From positions 310,001 to 374,000 of the forward strand of contig CBFIAR010000001.1 of assembly GCA_965660625.1 (NCBI GenBank): 64,000 bases of DNA, read 5' to 3'. This document shows, one piece after another, positions 8,283-17,101 of the stretch; the stretch's first letter is position 1, and each line of letters opens with the position of its first letter. Under the pieces are notes generated by a model. That model did no database searches, was not told where the DNA came from, and was given only the letters and a program-made list of their open reading frames with translations. The position numbers and the translations under genes are program-made. This stretch comes from Glaciecola sp965660625. Its GTDB lineage: Bacteria > Pseudomonadota > Gammaproteobacteria > Enterobacterales > Alteromonadaceae.

Positions 8283-9527
8283 ATGCTTCAGGTAGTTGCA
8301 AGTCTCAAACGGTATTACAAGCACACAAAGGCCACTCCACTAACGCTCCTCACTAAACAAAGCACGCGCGCCGAGATACTTACTGGCGTTTGTCTTTGTT
8401 TGTGTCTAATGCTTTTTGTACAATCATTAAAGTTAGTCTGGTTTTCAAATATTCCTGATATCTACATGCATGTTACCAACATGTTGATTCATGTTGTTTT
8501 CTTTTCATCAGCCTTTTTCTTAAGCAAACTAGGTTTCTTTGAACTAGCTAGATCGCTGCTGATTTTGACCTATATTAGCTATCTCTTTACCGCTATTTTA
8601 TTATGGAAAATAAATCTGAATATTCAATTTTATTTTTTACTAGGCATGTTTGCCTCCCTGTATATTTTTCATCAATATGAAACAGAACAAATGTGGATAA
8701 CCCTGTGTGTATTTTGTGGGCTATTTATTTATTTTCAAACTGAATTTGTTTTTGCTGTTCAGCATAAAGCATGGCAAATTAGCGTAATCAATGTAAATGG
8801 CCTTACTTTAGCGATGTCTTGTTTACTGCTTGCCGTTTGGATCCGTCGGCAGATGGTTCGCAGTTGGCAAAAAATCCTGGCGACAGAGCGAAAGACCAGT
8901 AAGCTGTTAAAAAAAGTAATCCCTGAGCATCTGTCAGACTATTTAATGTCTGCGCAACAGCAAGAGCTTAATAATTGCGTTAGCGAGCACGCTTTTTGCA
9001 GTATTATTTTTATTGATTTCATCCAGTTCACCCCTTTCAGCCGGCAAACTTCTGATAAAAATTTAGTGATGTTTCTGCATCGTATTTACACGATATTCGA
9101 TACTATTGCAGAACAACATAATATAACGAAAATCAAAACAAACGGTGATCAATATATCGCCGCAGCCGGTCTGGATACTGTTCAATTGAGTGCTTATGAG
9201 ACTAGCCAACAGTGCTGCGAATTTGCGCTCGCTATTCGCAGAGAGTTTGAAATGAAAGCGGGTGTTGATATCGGGATTAAAATTGGTATCGCATCAGGTA
9301 ACGCAATCTCAGGAATGATTGGCCAATCACGCCCCGCATTTGATGTATGGGGGAATACCATGAATCTCGCCTCTAGGCTGGAATCAACAGCAGCCGATAG
9401 AGAAATTCAAGTGTGTCAATACAGCATGATGTATAGTATGCAGCATTATGAATTTTGTCCTGGCACTATCAAGCAATTGAAAGGTTTGGGGCAAGTTACT
9501 GTGTATAAATTATTAGGTAAAAAATGA
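8283..9527 (+). CDS. Membrane-bound class III adenylate cyclase
   Basis: About six hydrophobic segments (residues 30-195) form a membrane anchor, followed by a short coiled linker and a C-terminal class III nucleotidyl cyclase domain. The catalytic set looks complete: metal-binding D245 (FIDF) and D289 (KTNGDQ), the Lys before it that together with D354 (FDVWGN) favours ATP over GTP, and the transition-state pair N361/R365 (NLASRLES). It should therefore make cAMP. I prefer the ATG at 8283, which has AAGG at a 9-base spacing, over the one at 8274, which overlaps that site. The stop overlaps the roxA start (ATGA). E. coli has no gene at this place. Confidence 0.85.
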   Translation: MLQVVASLKRYYKHTKATPLTLLTKQSTRAEILTGVCLCLCLMLFVQSLKLVWFSNIPDIYMHVTNMLIHVVFFSSAFFLSKLGFFELARSLLILTYISYLFTAILLWKINLNIQFYFLLGMFASLYIFHQYETEQMWITLCVFCGLFIYFQTEFVFAVQHKAWQISVINVNGLTLAMSCLLLAVWIRRQMVRSWQKILATERKTSKLLKKVIPEHLSDYLMSAQQQELNNCVSEHAFCSIIFIDFIQFTPFSRQTSDKNLVMFLHRIYTIFDTIAEQHNITKIKTNGDQYIAAAGLDTVQLSAYETSQQCCEFALAIRREFEMKAGVDIGIKIGIASGNAISGMIGQSRPAFDVWGNTMNLASRLESTAADREIQVCQYSMMYSMQHYEFCPGTIKQLKGLGQVTVYKLLGKK

Positions 9528-10678
9528 TTATTACTGATTTTGACCAAGCTCACTTCCTAAACGAATATTGGCAAAAAAAACCCTGCATAATTAGAGGTTT
9601 TATTGATTCGTTCACCGATCCAATAGACGAGCACGAATTAGCGGGTTTAGCCCAAGAAGATGAAATAGATAGCCGCGTTGTTTCCTGTATTGATGGTCAA
9701 TGGAGTGCTTATCAAGGACCCTTTGATACATTTGACGAAATTTGCACTGGCGCTTGGTCTTTGCTGGTCCAAGGTGTAGATCGCTACATTGATGACATTG
9801 ACGACTTAACTCAACTCGTCAGCTTTATTCCTAATTGGCGTCTTGATGATGTCATGATTAGCTTTTCTAACGAAGGTGCAGGTGTTGGCCCACACACCGA
9901 TGAATATGACGTATTTATTATACAAGGCAAAGGTTCAAGACGTTGGCAAGTGGGTTTACCAGGCAATTACACGGAGTCAGTCCCTCACCCTTTGCTAAAA
10001 CAAATTGATGGCTTTTTACCTATTATTGACGAGATACTGCTACCTGGCGATGTTGTTTATATTCCGCCAAAACATCCACATAATGGTGTCGCACTCTCTG
10101 ATTGCTTAAATTATAGTATTGGCTTTAGGGCACCTACTTCGCTCGAAATACTAAGCGGTTTAGTTGATGAAAATAGCATCAACCCATCTACATCAGCACG
10201 CTATACCGATCCGGAATTAATCACGCTCAGAGCAGAAAATAGCAAAAGCGCAGCGATCGATTTAGCTGAAATAACAAAAGTAAAACAACACCTCATTCAA
10301 CTTTTTAACTCTGAACAAGCAGAAAATGCACTTCTTCAATTGCTCAGTCGTCAAAGCCTGCCAAGCGACGAAGCTTTAAAAGCAGACTATACAATCGAAG
10401 AAACGTATGAAGCATTATCACAAGGTGTTTCACTGTGCAGAATGACTGGCGTTAAGCCTATTTATGCAGAGCATCAGGTTTCTGATAAATTTGTATTTTT
10501 TATTGATGGTAATCTATTTGCTGTGGCTAAGAGTCTAAGAAACGGTTTCGAGACTTTGCTCAACAGCAGAGAGGTAACGGTAGGTATAGAGTTACCAAAG
10601 GAGCTCATTGATAAGCCCGAATTTATCGCAGCTGTCGCTGAACTATTGAACGTTGGTTATTTGGTACTATTGGATTAA
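9524..10678 (+). CDS. roxA: Ribosomal protein uL16 arginine 3-hydroxylase (RoxA/YcfD)
   Basis: JmjC-type Fe(II)/2-oxoglutarate oxygenase that hydroxylates an arginine of ribosomal protein L16. The iron triad is visible as HTD in VGPHTDEYDVFII and the distal His in PPKHPHNGVALSD; the KGSRRWQVG block is typical of YcfD. The C-terminal 150 residues fit the dimerisation and winged-helix regions. 384 residues against 373 in E. coli. It overlaps the upstream cyclase by 4 bp. In E. coli it lies in the same neighbourhood, beyond purB-phoPQ. Confidence 0.92.
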   Translation: MIITDFDQAHFLNEYWQKKPCIIRGFIDSFTDPIDEHELAGLAQEDEIDSRVVSCIDGQWSAYQGPFDTFDEICTGAWSLLVQGVDRYIDDIDDLTQLVSFIPNWRLDDVMISFSNEGAGVGPHTDEYDVFIIQGKGSRRWQVGLPGNYTESVPHPLLKQIDGFLPIIDEILLPGDVVYIPPKHPHNGVALSDCLNYSIGFRAPTSLEILSGLVDENSINPSTSARYTDPELITLRAENSKSAAIDLAEITKVKQHLIQLFNSEQAENALLQLLSRQSLPSDEALKADYTIEETYEALSQGVSLCRMTGVKPIYAEHQVSDKFVFFIDGNLFAVAKSLRNGFETLLNSREVTVGIELPKELIDKPEFIAAVAELLNVGYLVLLD

Positions 10679-10696
10679 TAAAGCCCTATGATATAA

Positions 10697-10735
10697 AAAC
10701 CCCCGACATTATTACTAATACTCGAGGGTTATTTT
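10697..10735. terminator. Terminator between roxA and idh
   Basis: Arms AACCCCCGA and TCGAGGGTT pair with one mismatch around a 15-base loop, followed by ATTTTTT. It lies between convergent roxA and idh and suits the rightward transcript best. Confidence 0.7.
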
Positions 10736-10822
10736 TTGCTGATTTTCAGCAGGCTATTAAGTTAACTATATTCTGAGTTACTTAAAAAGTGTTTGTCTTA
10801 ATGCAGACAAACACCTTAATTT

Positions 10823-13051
10823 TTATATCGATGCTATCAGTTCGTTCAGTGTCGCACTGGGGCGCATGGCTGCAGCGGCTAAATTATCATCAGGAAAATA
10901 GTAGCCATTTAAGTCAACAGCAACGCCTTGAGCACTATTCAATTCGTTAACAATAGTCGCTTCTTGCGCGGTCATTGCTTCAGCTACTGGTTTAAATTGA
11001 GCTTGTAGATCTGCATCTTCCTTTTGAGCCGCAAGTTCTTGCGCCCAGTACATCGCTAAGTAAAAATGCGAACCACGGTTATCTAATTCATTTACTTTTC
11101 GTGATGGAGACTTATTTTCTTGTAAGAACTTCGCTGTTGCTCGGTCCAAGGTATCCGCCAGTACTTTTGCTTTTGGCTTATCGGTTGTCACGCTTAAATG
11201 TTCCAGAGACGCCGCTAATGCTAAAAACTCACCCAACGAATCCCAACGCAAATGGTTTTCTTTTTCGAACTGCTGCACATGTTTAGGTGCTGAACCACCC
11301 GCTCCTGTTTCAAACAGACCGCCACCATTCATCAAAGGAACAATAGACAGCATTTTCGCGCTTGTGCCTAATTCTAAAATAGGGAACAAATCGGTTAAGT
11401 AATCGCGCAGCACGTTACCTGTGACCGATATGGTGTCTTCGCCCTTTGCACAACGTTGCAGCGTAAATTCAGTGGCCTCTACAGGACTCATAATTTGAAT
11501 ATCTAGGCCTGATGTGTCGTGGTCTTTTAGATACAAATTTACTTTTTTAATCATTTGCGCGTCGTGTGCACGATCTTCATCCAACCAAAAAATAGCAGGA
11601 GTGTTGGTCGCTCTAGCACGTGTAACTGCTAGTTTAACCCAATCTTGTATTGGCGCATCTTTAGCCTGACACATTCTCCAAATGTCACCATTTTCAACAT
11701 CGTGAGTAAGTAATACTTCACCGGCAGTGTTTACCACACGGACAGTGCCGGCCTCAGACAATATAAACGTTTTGTCATGTGAACCGTATTCTTCTGCCTT
11801 CTGCGCCATCAAACCAACGTTAGGCACAGAACCCATCGTAGTCGGATCGAATGCGCCGTGCTTTTTGCAAAACTCAATGACCGAATCAAAAACACCCGCA
11901 TAGTTGCGGTCTGGGATCATGAATTTGGTATCTTTTTGCTTACCATCTGGTCCCCACATTTGACCTGATGCACGTATTGCAGCTGGCATTGATGCGTCGA
12001 TAATAACATCGCTTGGAACGTGCAAGTTTGTGATGCCGCGGTCAGAGTCAACCATTGCTATATCAGGACGAGTACCATAAACCGCTTGGATATCTGCTTC
12101 TATTTCAGCTTTTTCATCTGCTGGCAATGACGATATTTTATCGTACACATCACCTAAGCCGTTTTTAACATCAATACCAAGCTTAGCAAATGTATCACCA
12201 TGCTTAGCAAATACATCTTTATAGAATACTTCAACAGCGTGACCAAATATAACCGGATCCGACACTTTCATCATGGTTGCTTTCATATGCAGTGAGAGCA
12301 AAACGTCTTGTTCCTTCGCTGCTTCAATCTCTTTATCAAAAAAGCTAACTAAAGCATTCTTGCTCATCACTGATGCATCAATGACTTCTTTATCTAATAA
12401 CGAGACCTTTTCTTTGAGTGTTGTAACGGTGCCGCTCGCGTCGACAAATTCAATGCGCACATCTTGCGCGCCAGAAACAGTTGTTGATTTTTCACTTCCG
12501 TAAAAATCCCCCGATTGCATATGCGAAACGTGAGACTTCGAATCAGGCGCCCATGCCCCCATTGAGTGTGGATTGATGCGGGCATACTGTTTTACTGAAG
12601 CAGGCGCTCGGCGGTCAGAGTTACCTTCACGTAAAACAGGGTTTACTGAAGAACCTAATACTTTTGCGTAGGTTGCTTTTATGGTTTTTTCTTCTTCAGT
12701 TTTTGCTTCTTCTGGATAGTTTGGTAAAGCATAACCTTTAGCACGCAGTTCTTTTAACGCTGCTTGAAGCTGGGGTATTGAGGCACTGATATTAGGTAGT
12801 TTTATGATATTAGCTTCAGGTGTCTTAGCAAGTTCACCAAGTTCAGCAAGATCATCACCAATACGTTGTTCTTCAGTTAAATAATCGGGGAAATTTGCAA
12901 TGATTCTGCCAGCTAAAGAAATATCACGAGTTTCAACATCAATACCTGAAGAGGCAGTAAATGCCTTGATGATCGGCAAAAGTGATTGCGTGGCTAAAGC
13001 CGGAGCTTCATCGGTAATGGTGTAAATAATCTTGGATGTATCAGTAGTCAT
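10823..13051 (-). CDS. icd: NADP-dependent isocitrate dehydrogenase, monomeric type
   Basis: TCA-cycle enzyme converting isocitrate to 2-oxoglutarate with NADPH. The 742-residue length and blocks such as SDRRAPASVKQYARINPHSMG, TKFMIPDRNYAGVF and FWLDEDRAHDAQMI identify the monomeric (IDH-II) family, unrelated in length to the 416-residue dimeric Icd of E. coli. It has its own transcript: a terminator-like hairpin lies beyond its 3' end on the roxA side and a 340 bp gap with several inverted repeats lies upstream. The gene symbol is shared loosely between the two enzyme types. Confidence 0.96.
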   Translation of the reverse strand: MTTDTSKIIYTITDEAPALATQSLLPIIKAFTASSGIDVETRDISLAGRIIANFPDYLTEEQRIGDDLAELGELAKTPEANIIKLPNISASIPQLQAALKELRAKGYALPNYPEEAKTEEEKTIKATYAKVLGSSVNPVLREGNSDRRAPASVKQYARINPHSMGAWAPDSKSHVSHMQSGDFYGSEKSTTVSGAQDVRIEFVDASGTVTTLKEKVSLLDKEVIDASVMSKNALVSFFDKEIEAAKEQDVLLSLHMKATMMKVSDPVIFGHAVEVFYKDVFAKHGDTFAKLGIDVKNGLGDVYDKISSLPADEKAEIEADIQAVYGTRPDIAMVDSDRGITNLHVPSDVIIDASMPAAIRASGQMWGPDGKQKDTKFMIPDRNYAGVFDSVIEFCKKHGAFDPTTMGSVPNVGLMAQKAEEYGSHDKTFILSEAGTVRVVNTAGEVLLTHDVENGDIWRMCQAKDAPIQDWVKLAVTRARATNTPAIFWLDEDRAHDAQMIKKVNLYLKDHDTSGLDIQIMSPVEATEFTLQRCAKGEDTISVTGNVLRDYLTDLFPILELGTSAKMLSIVPLMNGGGLFETGAGGSAPKHVQQFEKENHLRWDSLGEFLALAASLEHLSVTTDKPKAKVLADTLDRATAKFLQENKSPSRKVNELDNRGSHFYLAMYWAQELAAQKEDADLQAQFKPVAEAMTAQEATIVNELNSAQGVAVDLNGYYFPDDNLAAAAMRPSATLNELIASI

Positions 13052-13151
13052 TAAAATTCCTAATGCTTGTTAACTGTAAAATAAAATAACGAGTCTGTTT
13101 GAATGCAATGTTGTTAGATTACAATCAAAAATTAATCATTATTAAATGAAA

Positions 13152-13296
13152 TCATGCATGCATGAAAATCTGAGACGCGCATTTTAAAGGAATTTAAACC
13201 ATTTTTATATAGGAATAGGTTTATTTGAGGGTGACATCGTAACTCATCAGATGAGATCAACCGATTTAACTGATGATTAGGTCAAACCAATTGACC
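13152..13296. promoter_or_regulatory. Inverted repeats in the idh-ychJ promoter gap
   Basis: The 340 bp divergent gap 13052-13391 holds three inverted repeats: a perfect 14-base palindrome TCATGCATGCATGA at 13152-13165, CTCATC-A-GATGAG at 13243-13255, and GGTCAA-ACCAA-TTGACC at 13280-13296. These have the size of dimeric-regulator operators. I cannot name the regulator. No gene is visible in the gap. Confidence 0.4.
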
Positions 13297-13424
13297 AACT
13301 ATCCACGTGTTCAGAGTTTATTGTAAAAAAACTACACCATCAAATTTACAGGTTTAACTTTTGCTAGAAAAAATCAATCAATTTAAGTATCTTGCGGACA
13401 CAAATGCTTGTAATTGAGATACAA

Positions 13425-13886
13425 ATGAACTGCCACTGCTGTAGCAATCGCCAATTTTCAGAATGCTGTGAACCCGTAATAAGAAATAACAGTGCCCAGC
13501 GTCCCGAGCAACTTATGCGGTCTAGGTACTCTGCTTACGTAGTCAAAAACTATGATTATATTTTAACAACTTATGCTCCTGTTCAACAACAGAAACTAAG
13601 TTTGCAGGCGCTACGTGAGAATTCAGAAAACACTAAATGGTTGCAGCTTGAGGTGTTAGATACGATAGAAAGTGATGACGTCGGAACAGTTGAGTTTATT
13701 GCTACTTACAACATTGACGGCGATTTTTTTGCCATGCATGAACTTTCTAGTTTCATTAAGCAAGATGGTAATTGGTATTATACGACCGGCCTTACAAAAG
13801 AGAAAAGCGGAAAAATTACACCGACTCGAAACGATCCCTGTCCATGTGGCAGTGGCAAGAAATACAAAAAGTGCTGTCTTGCATAA
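13425..13886 (+). CDS. ychJ: YchJ family protein with two SEC-C motifs
   Basis: Small protein of the YchJ/UPF0225 family, function unproven. It has a cysteine cluster at each end: CHCCSNRQFSECC at the N-terminus and the canonical SEC-C zinc motif PCPCGSGKKYKKCC at the C-terminus, with the YchJ core MRSRYSAYVVKNYDYI between. I chose the ATG at 13425, because the family begins just before the first Cys cluster; an ATG at 13404 and a TTG at 13392 are alternatives, and none has a convincing Shine-Dalgarno. The last codons lie inside a 16 bp tandem repeat at 13870-13917. Confidence 0.87.
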   Translation: MNCHCCSNRQFSECCEPVIRNNSAQRPEQLMRSRYSAYVVKNYDYILTTYAPVQQQKLSLQALRENSENTKWLQLEVLDTIESDDVGTVEFIATYNIDGDFFAMHELSSFIKQDGNWYYTTGLTKEKSGKITPTRNDPCPCGSGKKYKKCCLA

Positions 13887-13917
13887 GTGCTGTCTTACAT
13901 AAATCCTATTTTGCATA
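13870..13917. repeat. Three-copy 16 bp tandem repeat over the ychJ stop
   Basis: Units AGTGCTGTCTTGCATA (13870-13885), AGTGCTGTCTTACATA (13886-13901) and the more diverged AATCCTATTTTGCATA (13902-13917). The first copy includes the last codons of ychJ, so the repeat appears to have grown from the gene's end into the spacer. Confidence 0.75.
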
Positions 13918-13937
13918 AGTGTCGTTACACAAAGGGT

Positions 13938-14606
13938 CTAGTCGTCGAGATTTTCAAAGGCACCCTTTTGTAAAAACGCAATAACTTGCTCAATGACAGC
14001 GGGATTGCGCATCATAAATGTATGCGTTACGGGCATAACAACATGGTCTGTCATACCTTCGAGCTTTGAACTTTCCACCGATACTTTTCCGTCATTGGGT
14101 TCCGGTAGCATTGTGGATAACACTAAATTAATACTGCGTGATCCAGCAATAATACCGACTTCAAAATGTGCTGGTCCCAATTGATTCGGCAAGCTATTCT
14201 TGGTCGCTGATAGCTGCAGACCAGCCGGGCCATTAACGGTTTTAAAACCGGGTAACTTTTGTAGAATATCCACAACTTCACTGCCAGAATTTGGTGGACC
14301 CAACATAACTACCCTGCCAAGATTTTGCATATCATGTTTACGCAAAAATTGACGAACCAAAATGCCGCCCATGGAATGCGTGACAAAATGAATTGTATTT
14401 TGCCGCTGCACTGTTTGTATGGCGTTTCCGATACTCCACTCTGCCAACGATTCAATATCGTGTTTTGTTGAAGGGTAATCGACGTTAACAACTTCATAGC
14501 CTTGCTTAACTAGCGCTTTTTCAAGCTTATGCATGGAAGACGCATTTCTAGCTAAGCCGTGCAGCAGGATCACAGCTTCGTTTTTAACAATTTCGCTTTT
14601 AACCAT
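13938..14606 (-). CDS. Alpha/beta hydrolase, lipase-like
   Basis: 222-residue alpha/beta-hydrolase of the lipase/PGAP1-like (DUF676-related) group. The oxyanion region VILLHGLARNASSM and the nucleophile elbow THSMGG are clear; later Asp (EPNDGKVSVES) and His (PVTHTFMM) residues could complete the triad. There is no signal peptide, so it is probably cytoplasmic. It lies 158 bp downstream of kdsA in the same direction. The substrate cannot be read from sequence; a carboxylesterase or a lipase are both possible. Confidence 0.8.
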   Translation of the reverse strand: MVKSEIVKNEAVILLHGLARNASSMHKLEKALVKQGYEVVNVDYPSTKHDIESLAEWSIGNAIQTVQRQNTIHFVTHSMGGILVRQFLRKHDMQNLGRVVMLGPPNSGSEVVDILQKLPGFKTVNGPAGLQLSATKNSLPNQLGPAHFEVGIIAGSRSINLVLSTMLPEPNDGKVSVESSKLEGMTDHVVMPVTHTFMMRNPAVIEQVIAFLQKGAFENLDD

Positions 14607-14764
14607 GTGCTGATAGAAACGCGAAGAAAAATGTAAATGGAGCGCTTATTTCAAGCATAGTTTGCTTCCTTACCATCGCATACAGCGAGCGGCTGCTTAG
14701 CTCTGTTGTCGTGTTGTTGCAATATAGCGCAGCGAAAGTATGGCGTCCTCACAGTGTGACGACA

Positions 14765-15604
14765 CTATAAAATATTCAGCGGCGCAAAACTTTTTACCAA
14801 ATCATCCACGGCTTTCATTTGTGACAAGTAGCCTTCCAACTTATCAAGAGGCAATGCACACGGGCCGTCACATTTAGCTTCATCAGGGTTAGGGTGAGAT
14901 TCAATAAACAAACCAGCAATCCCAAGCGCCATGCCACTGCGCGCGAGTTCAGCGGCTTGCTGCCTGCGGCCTCCCGCAGAGTCGCTGCGACCCCCAGGTT
15001 GCTGCAATGCGTGCGTGGCATCAAAAATAACAGGCGCCATGGTTTTCATTTCGTCCATGCCCAACATATCAACAATCAGGTTATTGTATCCGTAACAGGA
15101 ACCTCGCTCGCACAACAGAATTTTTTCATTTCCCGCCTCTGCAAACTTAGTAATAATGTGACGCATTTCGTGGGGGGCTAAAAATTGCGGTTTTTTAACA
15201 TTAATTACCGCGTTGGTTTTTGCCATTGCCACCACAAGATCGGTTTGGCGGGCTAAAAATGCAGGAAGCTGAATAACATCGACCACTTCAGCTACTGGCG
15301 CCGCCTGAAAAGGCTCATGAACATCAGTAATAATCGGTACATGAAACTGGCTTTTGATTTCTTCAAAAATTCTCAAGCCTTCTTCTAAGCCAGGTCCACG
15401 ATACGAATTTACAGAGCTTCTGTTTGCTTTATCAAATGATGCCTTAAACACATATGGAATACCCAACTTAGTAGTCACTTCCTTATATTTTTCAGTAATT
15501 TGCATAGCCAAATCACGTGATTCTAAAACATTCATGCCACCAAAAAGAACAAATGGCGCATTATTATCGACGGTGAGATCGTGTACTTTTACTTGTGTAA
15601 TCAA
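14765..15604 (-). CDS. kdsA: 2-dehydro-3-deoxyphosphooctonate aldolase (KDO-8-P synthase)
   Basis: Condenses phosphoenolpyruvate with arabinose-5-phosphate to make KDO-8-phosphate for lipopolysaccharide core synthesis. 279 residues against 284 in E. coli. Family blocks: PFVLFGGMNVLESRDLA, FKASFDKANRSSVNSYRGPG, TDVHEPFQAAPV and CDGPCALPL. The start codon is TTG with an AGGA about 10 bases upstream. The usual upstream partner sirB1 is missing here; sirB2 is the next gene. Confidence 0.96.
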   Translation of the reverse strand: MITQVKVHDLTVDNNAPFVLFGGMNVLESRDLAMQITEKYKEVTTKLGIPYVFKASFDKANRSSVNSYRGPGLEEGLRIFEEIKSQFHVPIITDVHEPFQAAPVAEVVDVIQLPAFLARQTDLVVAMAKTNAVINVKKPQFLAPHEMRHIITKFAEAGNEKILLCERGSCYGYNNLIVDMLGMDEMKTMAPVIFDATHALQQPGGRSDSAGGRRQQAAELARSGMALGIAGLFIESHPNPDEAKCDGPCALPLDKLEGYLSQMKAVDDLVKSFAPLNIL

Positions 15605-15718
15605 AACAGCGTAATCCTAGGGTCATTGAGTCAAATTGTAGATTATAAATAACGTAAAACAGAGGCGATGCTAATGGATATTCTGCGTCTAGCAAAGCTC
15701 CGTAATAAAGCCCATCTC

Positions 15719-16096
15719 CTATGCCAAAAACGAAAACGGCTGTTTAGAAAATGCAACCGATGCTGTTAGCATCAACCAAATAACGGCGCAAACAAAACCG
15801 ATAACTCGCGAACGGTTTGTTTTCGCCCATTTTAATGCAAAAAATCCTGACACAATATACATAATGACACCGATCACTTTACTGGCAACCCAACCATCTA
15901 CTTCCACCATACTAGAGAGTGTTAATAACCAAATAGCGGTTCCCAGTAGCACCGTATCTACAACGTGCGGTGTTATTTTAAGCCACTTCTGTTGTAATAT
16001 ATTACTGCCCTTTAGCGTCAGCGCAAAGCGGAATGAGAAAAACGCGAGGCTTATCACCACTGCGGCTACGTGAATATGCATTGCTGCTTGATACAT
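15719..16096 (-). CDS. SirB2 family integral membrane protein
   Basis: 125-residue protein with four hydrophobic segments (about 6-26, 45-62, 70-90 and 98-118), of the SirB/YchQ family of unknown function. AAGGA lies seven bases before the ATG. It stands between prmC and kdsA as in E. coli, where sirB1 also lies here. The opening YQAAMHIHVAAVVISLAFF is typical of the family. Confidence 0.85.
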   Translation of the reverse strand: MYQAAMHIHVAAVVISLAFFSFRFALTLKGSNILQQKWLKITPHVVDTVLLGTAIWLLTLSSMVEVDGWVASKVIGVIMYIVSGFFALKWAKTNRSRVIGFVCAVIWLMLTASVAFSKQPFSFLA

Positions 16097-16158
16097 GTCG
16101 TTGTCCTTTTTTATTTTTATTGAACTGTTGTTCGTCGTTTTAAATATTCAGCCCGTGA

Positions 16159-17091
16159 TTAAAACATCCAACGTCCTAACGTAGCTCGATCCAATCCGCT
16201 TAAATCTTTGTTCGTCGTCACTTCTTTGTAACCCGCTTCATTCAAAAGTTCTTGAATAACTTCAGCTTGTTCATGTCCGTGCTCAAGCAACAAATAGCCA
16301 GCCGCATTCAGAAATTGGGGAGCGCGCAAGATAATATGCCTGATGTCATCCAAACCGTCTACACCAGAAGTTAGTGCGCTGTCAGGTTCAAAACGAACGT
16401 CTCCTTGCTGAAGCCAGCTAGAACTTGCTTCTACATAAGGCGGGTTTGAAACAATTAAATCGAAGCGCTTCGTTTCTGGCACAGCTGAAAACCAATCACT
16501 TAAGAAAAAATCGACCTTCAGTTGGTTCAAACGAGCATTCGCGTTTGCAAGTTCAACTATTTCACTTTTAAAATCACATCCCGTTACACTCCACTGTGGA
16601 CATTCTGATTTTATTGCAAGGGCAATCGCGCCTGTTCCTGTGCCTAGGTCGAGTATGCTAGCGTCTTTTACTAGTGATAGTGATACTGCAGTTTCAACTA
16701 TAACTTCTGAGTCAGCGCGAGGAATTAGGGTCTGCTCTGACACTTTCAAATTGAGGGTCCAGAACGGCTGATGACCAACGATATATGCTACTGGAACTCC
16801 AGATATACGTTTACTCAGCATCGTTGATAGTGCCTTCTTAGCGCTGTCACAAAGTTTTTCATCGCTTTGTGTGATCAGCTGCATAGATGTTTTGTCGAAT
16901 GCTTGTTCTACAAAAATCGACGCTTCAAGGATAGGCTCATTAAAAGTCAGGTTTTCTTGGTGTTCCGCTAGTAACTTTCGACTAGCGGACAAAGCATCCG
17001 CAATGGTGATGCATTCGTTAATGATCTCAGTGATGACGCTAAGGTCTCTTGCGCTGGCATCATTGAATTGTATATCATTATCGTTAAGCAT
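16159..17091 (-). CDS. prmC: Release factor glutamine methyltransferase PrmC
   Basis: Methylates the Gln of the GGQ motif in RF1 and RF2. SAM site ILDLGTGTGAIALA near residue 147 and the catalytic NPPY at 216-219. At 310 residues it is some 30 longer than E. coli PrmC, with the extra length in the N-terminal helical substrate-binding domain. It follows prfA, its own substrate gene, by 10 bp, so the pair is co-transcribed. Confidence 0.95.
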   Translation of the reverse strand: MLNDNDIQFNDASARDLSVITEIINECITIADALSASRKLLAEHQENLTFNEPILEASIFVEQAFDKTSMQLITQSDEKLCDSAKKALSTMLSKRISGVPVAYIVGHQPFWTLNLKVSEQTLIPRADSEVIVETAVSLSLVKDASILDLGTGTGAIALAIKSECPQWSVTGCDFKSEIVELANANARLNQLKVDFFLSDWFSAVPETKRFDLIVSNPPYVEASSSWLQQGDVRFEPDSALTSGVDGLDDIRHIILRAPQFLNAAGYLLLEHGHEQAEVIQELLNEAGYKEVTTNKDLSGLDRATLGRWMF

Positions 17092-17101
17092 CGCTTACGA
17101 A

